This document shows, piece by piece, positions 1 to 7,303 of a stretch of 64,000 nt of DNA. The stretch spans positions 3,983,501 through 4,047,500 of the forward strand of contig NZ_CP116005.1 in assembly GCF_027941835.1 (NCBI RefSeq), given 5' to 3'. Positions within the stretch are counted from its first letter, which is position 1, and each line of letters opens with the position of its first letter. This DNA comes from Sphingosinicella microcystinivorans (GTDB lineage Bacteria > Pseudomonadota > Alphaproteobacteria > Sphingomonadales > Sphingomonadaceae). The notes beneath the pieces are model-generated. The model did no database searches. It had not been told where the DNA came from and saw only the letters and a program-made list of their open reading frames with translations. The translations under genes were made by a program, and so were the position numbers.

Positions 1-882
1 CGCGGCTTCCGCATCGCGTGGGACACCGGGAACGGCGCCGCGGGACCGATCATCGAGCGGCTGACCGCCAGGATGCCGGGCGAGCACCACCTGCTGTTCA
101 CCGACGTGGACGGCGACTTCCCGAACCACCACCCGGACCCGACCGAGGAGAAGAACCTCGTCGACCTGCGCCGCGTCGTCGCCGAACAGGGCCTCGACTT
201 CGGCCTCGCCTTCGACGGCGACGGCGACCGCATCGGCGCCATCGACAGCACCGGCCGCATCATCTGGGGCGACCAGCTCCTGATGATCCTGGCCGAGGAC
301 GTGCTGCGCGACGTGCCGGGCGCGACCATCATCGCCGACGTGAAGGCGAGCCAGGCGCTCTACGACCGCATCGCCGACCTCGGCGGCAAGCCGCTGATGT
401 GGAAGACCGGCCATTCGCTCATCAAGGCGAAGATGAAGGAAACCGGCGCGCCGCTCGCGGGCGAGATGAGCGGGCACATCTTCTTCGCGCACCGCTACTA
501 CGGCTTCGACGACGCGATCTATGCCGCGGTGCGGCTGATCGGCGCGGTGGACCGGAGCGGCCGGTCGCTGACGGAATTGCGCGGCGCGATGCCGGCGATG
601 GTGAACACGCCGGAGCTGCGCTTCCCCTGCCCCGAGAGCCGCAAGTTCGCGGTGATCGACGAGGTGCTGGCGCGGCTGGAGGCGAGCGGCGCGGACGTGA
701 ACCGCACCGACGGCGCGCGCGTCAACACGCCCGACGGCTGGTGGCTGCTGCGCGCCTCCAACACGCAGGACGTGCTCGTCGCGCGGGCCGAGGCCGTCTC
801 GCAGGACGCGCTCGACCGGCTCGTCGCGGCGATCAACGCGCAGCTTTCCGCCTCCGGCCTCGCGACTTTGACCGGACACTGA
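1..882 (+). CDS. phosphomannomutase/phosphoglucomutase, C-terminal part (5' end outside window)
   Basis: Alpha-D-phosphohexomutase that interconverts hexose 1- and 6-phosphates to supply sugar nucleotides for polysaccharide and LPS. The frame is open from base 1, so the first part of the protein, including the phosphoserine loop, lies upstream; 293 residues are visible. Seen: the family motif [10 protein letters not shown] at residues 7-16, the metal-binding loop FDGDGDRIG (about 70-78), the sugar-specificity motif GEMSGH (about 154-159) and the phosphate-binding RASNTQ near residue 251. Whether mannose or glucose phosphate is preferred cannot be read from this fragment. It ends about 100 bases before the phasin gene and looks like the end of its own unit. 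Confidence 0.93.
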   Translation, partial: RGFRIAWDTGNGAAGPIIERLTARMPGEHHLLFTDVDGDFPNHHPDPTEEKNLVDLRRVVAEQGLDFGLAFDGDGDRIGAIDSTGRIIWGDQLLMILAEDVLRDVPGATIIADVKASQALYDRIADLGGKPLMWKTGHSLIKAKMKETGAPLAGEMSGHIFFAHRYYGFDDAIYAAVRLIGAVDRSGRSLTELRGAMPAMVNTPELRFPCPESRKFAVIDEVLARLEASGADVNRTDGARVNTPDGWWLLRASNTQDVLVARAEAVSQDALDRLVAAINAQLSASGLATLTGH

Positions 883-901
883 GCCGGCCTCACATTTCAC
901 T

Positions 902-961
902 TATGTTGCAGTGCACAAAAAGCCTTGACGAGTCGGGCCGTCTTCCCTATGTTGCAGTGCA
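902..961 (+). promoter_or_regulatory. phasin promoter with two PhaR-like operator repeats
   Basis: A sigma70-type promoter is visible: TTGACG at 925-930, a 17-base spacer, TATGTT at 948-953. The 14-base sequence TATGTTGCAGTGCA occurs twice as a direct repeat, at 902-915 and 948-961; the second copy contains the -10 box. Each copy holds TTGC-AGT-GCA(G/C), one or two bases from the CTGC-N3-GCAG sites bound by the PHA repressor PhaR in other alphaproteobacteria (established for that family). One site lies upstream of the -35 and one covers the -10, a typical repressor layout. Binding by PhaR is inference, and no phaR gene is in the window. Confidence 0.6.
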
Positions 962-988
962 GCATAAGGTGTGCCTCTGGAGGTCACG

Positions 989-1804
989 ATGGCTGAAGCA
1001 GCAAAGGTGGAAGTGAAAGTGGAACCCGTCACCGCGGCGCCGGCGAAGCCTGCCGCCGCTCCGAAGGCAGAGCCCGCACCGGTCGCCAAGGCCGAGGTCA
1101 AGCCCACGGTCGAGGCAAAGCCGACGCCGAAGGCCGACGCCCCCGTTCCTGCTGCAAAGGCGAAGTCGTCCCCCAAGGCCGCGGCAAAGCCGGCAAAGCC
1201 GGTGAAACCCGCCGCCGTCAAGGTCGAGGCCAAGGCCGCGAAAGCGCCGGCGCCGAAAGCCGCACCCAAACCGAAAACAGTGGCCGCCGCAGCCGTATCC
1301 GCGAAGGCCAGCGTCCCCCCGAAGCAGAAGGCAGTTATCATGACGATCAACGACACCGTGAAGAAGCAGACCGAAACCGCGCTCGAGCAGGGCAAGGCCG
1401 CCGTCGAGCAGTTCCAGACGAAGACCCGCGAAGCGCTCGAGAAGAGCACCAAGGCCGCCGAGGAGCTGAACAGCTTCGCACGCGAGAACGTCGAGGCGTT
1501 CGTCGAATCCGGCAAGATCGCCGCCAAGGGCTTCGAGACGCTGACGCAGTCGGCCATCGACCTCGCCAAGAAGAACGGCGAAGCCGCCACCTCGGCCTTC
1601 AAGTCCTTCTCCTCGGCGAAGAGCGCCAACGAGCTGCTCCAGCTGCAGAGCGATTTCGCGCGCAGCCAGTTCGACAAGTTCATCGCCGACAGCAGCAAGA
1701 TGACCGAGGCGTTCGTGAAGCTTTCGAACGACGTGTTCGAGCCGATCTCCAGCCGCTTCGCGGTTGCGGCCGACAAGTTCAAGGCGGTTTCGGCCGCCAA
1801 GTAA
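989..1804 (+). CDS. phasin family protein with N-terminal Ala/Lys/Pro-rich tail
   Basis: Phasins coat polyhydroxyalkanoate granules. The start at 989 is chosen because GGAGG sits five bases before the ATG; an in-frame GTG at 971 has no such site. The 271-residue product has two parts. Residues 1 to about 115 are low-complexity A/K/P/E sequence with many PAK, AKP and KAAA-type units, resembling histone-H1-like tails. From about residue 118 an amphipathic helical phasin domain begins, with repeated heptad-like K/E/A sequence and an FARSQFDKF segment. An internal ATG at 1340 with GAAGG upstream could start a 154-residue tail-less form. A strong promoter and operator lie upstream and a hairpin terminator downstream, so it is monocistronic. 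The family call is firm; granule-nucleoid linkage by the tail is inference. Confidence 0.88.
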   Translation: MAEAAKVEVKVEPVTAAPAKPAAAPKAEPAPVAKAEVKPTVEAKPTPKADAPVPAAKAKSSPKAAAKPAKPVKPAAVKVEAKAAKAPAPKAAPKPKTVAAAAVSAKASVPPKQKAVIMTINDTVKKQTETALEQGKAAVEQFQTKTREALEKSTKAAEELNSFARENVEAFVESGKIAAKGFETLTQSAIDLAKKNGEAATSAFKSFSSAKSANELLQLQSDFARSQFDKFIADSSKMTEAFVKLSNDVFEPISSRFAVAADKFKAVSAAK

Positions 1805-1828
1805 CCCTCCGGGTTGCTTGCAGACAGG

Positions 1829-1860
1829 AAAGGGGCGGTCGCCGTGCGGCCGCCCCTTTT
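1829..1860 (+). terminator. rho-independent terminator of the phasin gene
   Basis: A perfect 10-bp inverted repeat, AAAGGGGCGG at 1829-1838 and CCGCCCCTTT at 1850-1859, with an 11-base loop, ends in TTTT. It begins 24 bases after the phasin stop codon. Confidence 0.88.
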
Positions 1861-1940
1861 CGCGCGCGGTCTTGTTATGGCGGGCGCACCTGCAATATCA
1901 TGGTGCAGCGCGAAACCTCGGGAGTGTGCGAGCTGAAACG

Positions 1941-2273
1941 ATGACTGATCGCGAGTCAGACGACCGGAACGGTTCCGGCACAGACACCGGCGTCGCGACA
2001 AAGACCAAGCCCAAGACCAAGAAGCCGTCGCTTTACAAGGTCCTGATGCTGAACGACGACTACACGCCGATGGAGTTCGTGGTGGAGACGCTGCGGCGCT
2101 TCTTCCGCATGTCCACCGAGGACGCGACGCGCGTGATGCTGCATGTCCACCACAAGGGCGTCGGCCTTTGCGGGGTCTTCACCTACGAGGTCGCCGAGAC
2201 CAAGGTGAACCAGGTGCTCGACTTCGCACGCCAGAACCAGCACCCGCTGCAATGCACGCTGGAAAAAGCCTGA
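1941..2273 (+). CDS. clpS: ATP-dependent Clp protease adaptor ClpS
   Basis: ClpS delivers N-degron substrates to ClpAP in the cytoplasm. The 110-residue protein has a flexible K/T-rich N-terminal tail (residues 1-30) followed by the conserved core. The core includes the [11 protein letters not shown] motif, whose Asn-Asp and nearby residues form the N-degron pocket, and the [20 protein letters not shown] segment. The start at 1941 gives the normal family length; the open frame continues upstream without conserved sequence. clpA does not follow here, whereas many alphaproteobacteria have clpS-clpA. The gene stands alone between the phasin terminator and dps. Confidence 0.95.
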   Translation: MTDRESDDRNGSGTDTGVATKTKPKTKKPSLYKVLMLNDDYTPMEFVVETLRRFFRMSTEDATRVMLHVHHKGVGLCGVFTYEVAETKVNQVLDFARQNQHPLQCTLEKA

Positions 2274-2374
2274 AACCATTTTGTTTCATTGAGGTTCTTG
2301 ATTGCAGTCAATGACGTAATCCATTGGCGGTGGCCTTCGATTTCCACCAGTATGCAGCGACGAAAGGAAGCATC

Positions 2375-2854
2375 ATGTCCGACACAGAATCCCATATCGG
2401 TATCCCCGAGGCCGGCCGCGCCAAGATCGCCGACGGCCTCTCCCACGTCCTTGCCGACACCTACTCGCTGTACCTGAAGACCCACAACTTCCACTGGAAC
2501 GTCACGGGCCCGATGTTCAACTCGCTGCACACGATGTTCGAGACGCAGTACAACGAGCTGTGGCTCGCCACCGACGAGATCGCGGAGCGCATCCGCGCGC
2601 TCGGCCACTTCGCGCCGGGCGGATACAGCGCGTTCGGCAAGCTCACCAGCATCAAGGAAGCCCCCGAGCAGCCGCCCGAGGCGCTGGAGATGGTGAAGCA
2701 GCTCGCCGAGGGCAACGAGGCCGTGGCGCGCACCGCGCGCAAGATATTCTCCACGGTGGAAGACGCGGGCGACGAGGTCTCCGTCGACCTGCTCGTCGGC
2801 CGTATGCAGTACCACGAGAAGACCGCGTGGATGCTGCGGTCGATCCTCGGCTGA
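2375..2854 (+). CDS. dps: Dps family ferritin-like DNA-protection protein
   Basis: Dps proteins form dodecamers that oxidise and store iron and protect DNA in stress and stationary phase. The ATG at 2375 is preferred over an upstream in-frame ATG at 2324 because AAAGGAAG precedes it at the right distance. The product has 159 residues. The ferroxidase ligands sit where expected: His40 in NFHWN, His52, Glu56, Asp67 and Glu71. The N-terminus is short and not strongly Lys-rich, so direct DNA binding by a tail is uncertain. A weak ATTG-N4-CAAT inverted repeat lies upstream but does not match OxyR or Fur sites well. Confidence 0.93.
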   Translation: MSDTESHIGIPEAGRAKIADGLSHVLADTYSLYLKTHNFHWNVTGPMFNSLHTMFETQYNELWLATDEIAERIRALGHFAPGGYSAFGKLTSIKEAPEQPPEALEMVKQLAEGNEAVARTARKIFSTVEDAGDEVSVDLLVGRMQYHEKTAWMLRSILG

Positions 2855-2896
2855 CCCTCGTCCCTGCAAGGCTCCTGTTGATTCAGGGCCCCTATT

Positions 2897-2936
2897 GATT
2901 CGGGTGAGTTGACGCTTCCGGCGCCTCACCCGAATC
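2897..2936. repeat. 12-bp perfect inverted repeat in front of the monooxygenase gene
   Basis: GATTCGGGTGAG at 2897-2908 and CTCACCCGAATC at 2925-2936 form a perfect 12-bp stem with a 16-base loop. No T run follows in either direction close by, so it is a poor rho-independent terminator. A possible promoter, TTGACG at 2909-2914, a 17-base spacer and GAATCT at 2932-2937, sits in the loop and right arm, and its expected start would fall at the ATG at 2944. It could be an operator for that promoter or the 3' hairpin of dps; the sequence does not decide. Confidence 0.65.
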
Positions 2937-2943
2937 TGGGGGC

Positions 2944-4287
2944 ATGGGAGCCTCCGCACCAAAGGTCTGCATCATCGGCGCCGGTTGCAGCGGTTTCACG
3001 ACCGCCAAGCGGCTCGCCGACCACGCCATCCCCTTCGACATCTTCGAGGCGTCCGACCGCGTCGGCGGCAACTGGGCCTACGGCAACCCGAACGGCGTTT
3101 CCGCCTGCTACCAGTCGCTGCACATCGACACCTCGAAGACGCGCCTCCAGTTCGAGGATTTCCCGGTTCCCGCCGACTGGCCGGACTTCCCGCACCACAG
3201 CCTGATCGACGGCTACTTCAACGCCTACGTCGACCGTTTCGGCCTGCGCGAGCGCATCCGCTTCAACACCGAGGTAACGCAGTGCCGCGCGCTTCCGGGC
3301 GGCGGCTGGGACGTGACCGCGGGCGGCGAGACGCGCCGCTACGACGTGCTCGCGGTCGCGAACGGCCATCACTGGAAGCCCAGCATCCCGGCATTTCCCG
3401 GCCGTTTCGACGGGCCGCAGATCCACAGCCACGACTACCGCACGCCGTTCGCGCCGGTGGACATGGTGGGCAGGCGCGTGCTCGTCGTCGGGCTCGGCAA
3501 CAGCGCGGTCGACATCGCCTCGGAGCTTTCGCAGCGGCCGATGGCGGCGAAGCTGTTCGTCGCCGCGCGGCGCGGCGTGTGGGTGCTGCCGAAGTACCTG
3601 GGCGGCAAGCCATCGGACAAGCAGGCGCTGCCGGAATGGATGCCGATCGGCCTCAAGCGCCGCCTCGCCGCGTTCGTGGTGAAGCGCGCGGTGGGCAGCA
3701 TGGAAAGCTACGGCCTCCCCGCCCCCGACCATGCGCCGCTCGAGGCGCACCCGACGGTCAGCTCGGAGTTCCTGCTGCGCTGCGGTTCGGGCGACATCAC
3801 GGTGAAGCCGAACATCGCCGCGCTCGAAGGCGGAAGCGTGCGGTTCGAGGACGGCAGCGTCGAGGCCATCGACGCCATCGTCTACGCCACCGGCTACCAG
3901 ATCGCGTTCCCGTTCCTGAGCGATGCCGACGCGCCGGTCGTCGACAACCACATCGGCCTGTTCAAGCGCATGGTGCGCCCGGAGCGGACGGACCTGTGGT
4001 TCATGGGGCTCGCCCAGTCGCTGCCGACGCTCGTGAACCTCGCCGAGCAGCAATCGAAGCTGCTCGCGGCGTGGCTGACCGGCGCCTACGGCCTCCCCGA
4101 CGCCGAGGCGATGCGGCGCACGATCGCGGATGACGAGGCCCGGCATCAGGGGCACTACTACGCCTCGCGCCGCCACACGATGCAGGTGGATTTCGACGTC
4201 TACAAACGCGAGATCGCCCACGAACTGAAGGCCGGGAAAAACCGGCGCAAAGACTGGCCGGCGGCAACGACCGCCGTCGCCGCCTGA
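2944..4287 (+). CDS. flavin-containing monooxygenase
   Basis: FAD- and NADPH-dependent class B monooxygenase that inserts one oxygen atom into an organic substrate. Seen in 447 residues: the FAD dinucleotide-binding GAGCSG at 12-17, the FMO fingerprint FPGRFDGPQIHSHDYR (151-166), the NADPH-binding GLGNSAVD (183-190) and the ATG motif YATGYQ near residue 318. It lies 10 bases upstream of two acyl-CoA dehydrogenase genes and probably shares their transcript, so the operon may act on a cyclic ketone or similar compound that is later degraded as a CoA ester (inference). Only GGGGG directly before the ATG resembles a ribosome site, so the mRNA may be leaderless. The substrate is unknown. Confidence 0.9.
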   Translation: MGASAPKVCIIGAGCSGFTTAKRLADHAIPFDIFEASDRVGGNWAYGNPNGVSACYQSLHIDTSKTRLQFEDFPVPADWPDFPHHSLIDGYFNAYVDRFGLRERIRFNTEVTQCRALPGGGWDVTAGGETRRYDVLAVANGHHWKPSIPAFPGRFDGPQIHSHDYRTPFAPVDMVGRRVLVVGLGNSAVDIASELSQRPMAAKLFVAARRGVWVLPKYLGGKPSDKQALPEWMPIGLKRRLAAFVVKRAVGSMESYGLPAPDHAPLEAHPTVSSEFLLRCGSGDITVKPNIAALEGGSVRFEDGSVEAIDAIVYATGYQIAFPFLSDADAPVVDNHIGLFKRMVRPERTDLWFMGLAQSLPTLVNLAEQQSKLLAAWLTGAYGLPDAEAMRRTIADDEARHQGHYYASRRHTMQVDFDVYKREIAHELKAGKNRRKDWPAATTAVAA

Positions 4288-4297
4288 GGAGGACACA

Positions 4298-5491
4298 ATG
4301 GACCTGTCGTTCAGCCCCGAGGACGCCGCCTTCCGCGAGGAGGTGCGCTGTTTCATCGCGGAGAATTATCCCGAGCCCCTGAAAGGCAAGCTCGACGAGG
4401 GCGACGAGTGGTCGAAGGAAGACTATCTCTCGTGGCACCGCATCCTCGGCAAGAAGGGCTGGGTCGCGCCCGCGTGGCCGACCGAATACGGCGGGCCGGG
4501 CTGGAGCGCGACGCAGCGCTTCATCTTTTCCGAGGAACTGGCGCGCGCCGATACGATCCCGATCCTGCCGTTCGGCATCAGCATGGTCGGCCCCGTCATC
4601 TACACGTTCGGCACGCCCGAGCAGAAGGCGCGTTTCCTGCCGCGCATCCTTTCGGGCGAGGACTGGTGGTGCCAGGGCTATTCCGAGCCGGGCGCGGGTT
4701 CCGACCTCGCCTCGCTGCGCACCAAGGCGGAGCGCGACGGCGACCATTATGTCGTGAACGGCCAGAAGACGTGGACGACGCTCGCGCAGCACGCCGACTG
4801 GGGCTTCTTCCTCGTCCGCACCGACCCGAGCGCGAAGCCGCAGGAGGGCATCTCCTTCCTGCTCATCGACATGAAGACGCCCGGCATCACCGTGCGCCCG
4901 ATCATCACGCTCGGCGGCGAGCACGAGGTGAACGAGGTGTGGCTGGAGAACGTGCGCGTGCCGGTGGAGAACCGCGTGCACGAGGAGAACAAGGGCTGGA
5001 CCTGCGCCAAGTTCCTGCTCGCGCACGAGCGCACCGGCATCGCGGGGGTCGCGCGCTCCAAGCGCGGCATCGAGAAGCTGCGCGCCATCGCGGCGACCGA
5101 GCTGGACGGCGACCGCGCGCTGATCGAGAATCCGTTCTTCCGGCGCAAGATCGCCGAGCTGGAGATCGACCTCGCCGCGCTCGAGTTCACCGAGCTGCGC
5201 GGGCTGGCGGCGCTCGCCGCCGGAAAGCCGCCGGGGGCGGAATCCTCGCTCCTCAAGATCAAGGGCACCGAGATCCAGCAGCGCATCACCGAGCTGACGC
5301 TGGAGGCGGTGGGCCACTACGGCGCGCCGTGGTTCCGCGGCTTCGGGATGAGCGACAACGAACACGCCATCGGCCCCGACTACGCGCTCCGCGCCGCGCC
5401 GACCTATTTCAACATGCGCAAGACTTCCATCTACGGCGGATCGAACGAGATCCAGCGCGGCATCATCGCGAAGATGGTTCTCGGACTCTAG
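4298..5491 (+). CDS. acyl-CoA dehydrogenase, large (PimC-like) subunit
   Basis: FAD-dependent alpha,beta-dehydrogenation of an acyl-CoA. GAGGAGG lies eight bases before the ATG. The 397-residue protein shows CQGYSEPGAGSDLASL (about 125-140) and the C-terminal IYGGSNEIQRG. In many family members the latter reads IYEGTNEIQ, with the Glu acting as catalytic base; here it is Gly. A Glu244 in LAHERTGIAG may take over, as in isovaleryl-CoA and long-chain dehydrogenases (inference). Paired with the next gene nine bases away, it resembles the large/small PimC-PimD pair of pimeloyl-CoA dehydrogenase and heteromeric steroid-degrading FadE pairs. The substrate is not known. Confidence 0.9.
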   Translation: MDLSFSPEDAAFREEVRCFIAENYPEPLKGKLDEGDEWSKEDYLSWHRILGKKGWVAPAWPTEYGGPGWSATQRFIFSEELARADTIPILPFGISMVGPVIYTFGTPEQKARFLPRILSGEDWWCQGYSEPGAGSDLASLRTKAERDGDHYVVNGQKTWTTLAQHADWGFFLVRTDPSAKPQEGISFLLIDMKTPGITVRPIITLGGEHEVNEVWLENVRVPVENRVHEENKGWTCAKFLLAHERTGIAGVARSKRGIEKLRAIAATELDGDRALIENPFFRRKIAELEIDLAALEFTELRGLAALAAGKPPGAESSLLKIKGTEIQQRITELTLEAVGHYGAPWFRGFGMSDNEHAIGPDYALRAAPTYFNMRKTSIYGGSNEIQRGIIAKMVLGL

Positions 5492-5500
5492 GGGCGGGCA

Positions 5501-6619
5501 ATGGACTTCAGCTACACCGAAACGCAGACGATGGTGCGCGATACGCTCGCGCGCTTCCTTGCCGACCGCTACGACCACGAGACGCGGATGAAGATCGCGC
5601 GCGGCGACGGCTGGTCGCCCGACATCTGGCGCGCCTTCGCCGAGGACCTCGGCATCCTCGCTGCGCCCTTTTCCGAGGCGCACGGCGGGCTCGGCGGCGG
5701 CGCGGTCGAGACCATGATCGTGATGGAGGAACTGGGCAAGGCGCTGGTGCTGGAGCCCTATCTCTCGACGGTGGTGATCGGCGGCGGCTTCGCGCGCGAG
5801 ACCGGCCGGGACGACCTGATCGAGGGCATCATCTCGGGGACCACAACGACCGCCTTCGCGTGGGCCGAGCCGAAGGGGCGCTTCGATCCGGCAAACGTCA
5901 CGACGGGCGCGAAGCGGTCCGGCGGCGGCTGGACGCTGTCCGGCCACAAGGCCGTGGTGCGCGACGCGCCGTTCGCGAGCCACCTGATCGTCACCGCGCG
6001 CACGGGCGGCGGACCGCGCGAGCGCAGCGGGATCAGCCTGTTCCTCGTCGAGAACGGCGCGAAGGGTATCGTGCGGCGCGACTATCCGACCGCCGACGGC
6101 GGGCGCGCCTCCGAGGTGTATTTCGAGGCCGCCGACGTGCCCGGCGAGGCGCTGCTCGGCGAGGCCGACGCCGCCTTCCCGCTCGTCTCGCGCATCATCG
6201 ACGAGGCGACGACGGCGCTCTGCGCCGAGGCTGTCGGCGTGCTGCGCGAGCTGCACCGGCAGACGCAGGACTATGCCCAGCAGCGGAAGCAGTTCGGCCA
6301 GCCGATCTCGAAGTTCCAGGTGCTCCAGCACCGCATGGTCGACATGTTCATGGAAGCCGAGCAGGCCGCGTCGATGACGCTGATGGCGACGCTGAAACTG
6401 CCGGACCCCGCCGCCGTTTCGATGGCGAAGGCGAAGATCGGCAAGGGGCTGACGCTGAGCGGGCAGGAAGCCATCCAGATCCACGGCGGCATGGGCATGA
6501 CCGACGAACTCGCGATCGGCCACTACTTCAAGCGCGCGACGATGATCGAAAGCCAGTTCGGGAACACGGACTGGCACCTCGGGCGCTACGAGGCGCTGGC
6601 GTTCGGGGAGGCGGCGTAG
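5501..6619 (+). CDS. acyl-CoA dehydrogenase, small (PimD-like) subunit
   Basis: Partner of the preceding dehydrogenase. The 372-residue protein has the family fold signatures HRQTQDYAQQRKQFGQPI (about 249-266) and QIHGGMGMTDELAIGHYFKR (about 325-344). It ends soon after that segment and has no EGTNEI-type catalytic motif, as in the small subunits of heteromeric acyl-CoA dehydrogenases. A modest ribosome site, GGGGCGGG, precedes the ATG. It is the last gene of the unit; the next gene comes from the opposite strand. Confidence 0.88.
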   Translation: MDFSYTETQTMVRDTLARFLADRYDHETRMKIARGDGWSPDIWRAFAEDLGILAAPFSEAHGGLGGGAVETMIVMEELGKALVLEPYLSTVVIGGGFARETGRDDLIEGIISGTTTTAFAWAEPKGRFDPANVTTGAKRSGGGWTLSGHKAVVRDAPFASHLIVTARTGGGPRERSGISLFLVENGAKGIVRRDYPTADGGRASEVYFEAADVPGEALLGEADAAFPLVSRIIDEATTALCAEAVGVLRELHRQTQDYAQQRKQFGQPISKFQVLQHRMVDMFMEAEQAASMTLMATLKLPDPAAVSMAKAKIGKGLTLSGQEAIQIHGGMGMTDELAIGHYFKRATMIESQFGNTDWHLGRYEALAFGEAA

Positions 6620-6655
6620 CACCTGTTATCCCTCTCCCTCAGGGGAGGAGCTTGC

Positions 6656-7009
6656 TCACCGCTTCGCCCAGTAATCGAACACCCGCTTCTGAAGCTTCGC
6701 GACGTGCCGCCGCGCGTCCGGCCCTTCCCACACGCCCTTGTAGCCTTCCGCGCCACCCGCCACCCACCAGCCCTGCCCCGGCAGCCCGTCCGACTGGCGC
6801 ACGACGAGCACCGCCATCTCCGGCTCGCCGCGCCCGCGCGCATAGGCGTCCACGTCGCCGAGGATCCGGCACAGCGCCCGCATCTTCGGCCGCGAGAAGC
6901 TGTAGCCGAACGCCTCCAGCGCCTCGGCATAGGTCACGCTCTCCCGTGCGCGGGCATGGGCAAGCAGGAGCTCGCGGAGGTCCATCGGGTCGATCATCAC
7001 GGCCGGCAT
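6656..7009 (-). CDS. small conserved protein of unknown function
   Basis: 117 residues, about 13 kDa, soluble, rich in Arg and Ala. The N-terminal half (LLLAHARARESVTYAEALEAFG) looks like a small helical, possibly winged-helix-like domain. The C-terminal part contains MAVLVVRQSDGLPGQGWW and ends with YKGVWEGPDARRHVAKLQ. I recall similar short proteins as common unassigned alphaproteobacterial genes, but no function is known to me. An alternative start lies at 6997. It converges on the acyl-CoA dehydrogenase gene and diverges from the small membrane protein at 7072. Confidence 0.7.
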   Translation of the reverse strand: MPAVMIDPMDLRELLLAHARARESVTYAEALEAFGYSFSRPKMRALCRILGDVDAYARGRGEPEMAVLVVRQSDGLPGQGWWVAGGAEGYKGVWEGPDARRHVAKLQKRVFDYWAKR

Positions 7010-7071
7010 CTTGCCAACGCGCGAAGCCGACCTAAATTGGTGTCATACTCGAACGATACACTGGAACCCGA

Positions 7072-7293
7072 ATGCTGAACCTCATCTCCATCCTGATCGG
7101 CCTCGTCGCGCTGGCGGTCGGCATCGTCGGCCTCTTCCCGCTGATCGGCCTCGTCAACTGGCTGGCGCTGCCGATCGCGGCGCTCGGCGCGGGTATCGGC
7201 GTGCTGTCGGGCAGCAACGCGGGCCGCAATCTCAACATCTTCGTGCTGATCCTCGCGACGGTTCGGCTTTGGCTCGGCGGCGGCATCCTGTAA
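7072..7293 (+). CDS. small membrane protein, two hydrophobic segments
   Basis: A 73-residue, strongly hydrophobic protein. Segments at about 3-27 and 29-46 and a hydrophobic C-terminus (55-73) predict an inner-membrane protein with two, perhaps three, helices and a Gly-rich turn ([15 protein letters not shown]). GGAACCC precedes the ATG. It is ten bases upstream of the oxoprolinase gene and may be co-transcribed. No function can be assigned. Confidence 0.7.
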   Translation: MLNLISILIGLVALAVGIVGLFPLIGLVNWLALPIAALGAGIGVLSGSNAGRNLNIFVLILATVRLWLGGGIL

Positions 7294-7303
7294 CCGGCCC
7301 CGC

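Noticed and set aside
2308-2319. ATTG-N4-CAAT repeat upstream of dps as an OxyR or Fur site
   Set aside because: Too short and unlike either consensus.
4001-6622. Long open frame antisense to the dehydrogenase genes
   Set aside because: GC-rich codon bias leaves the complementary frame open. Composition is Arg/His/Ala noise without domains, and the sense genes are certain.
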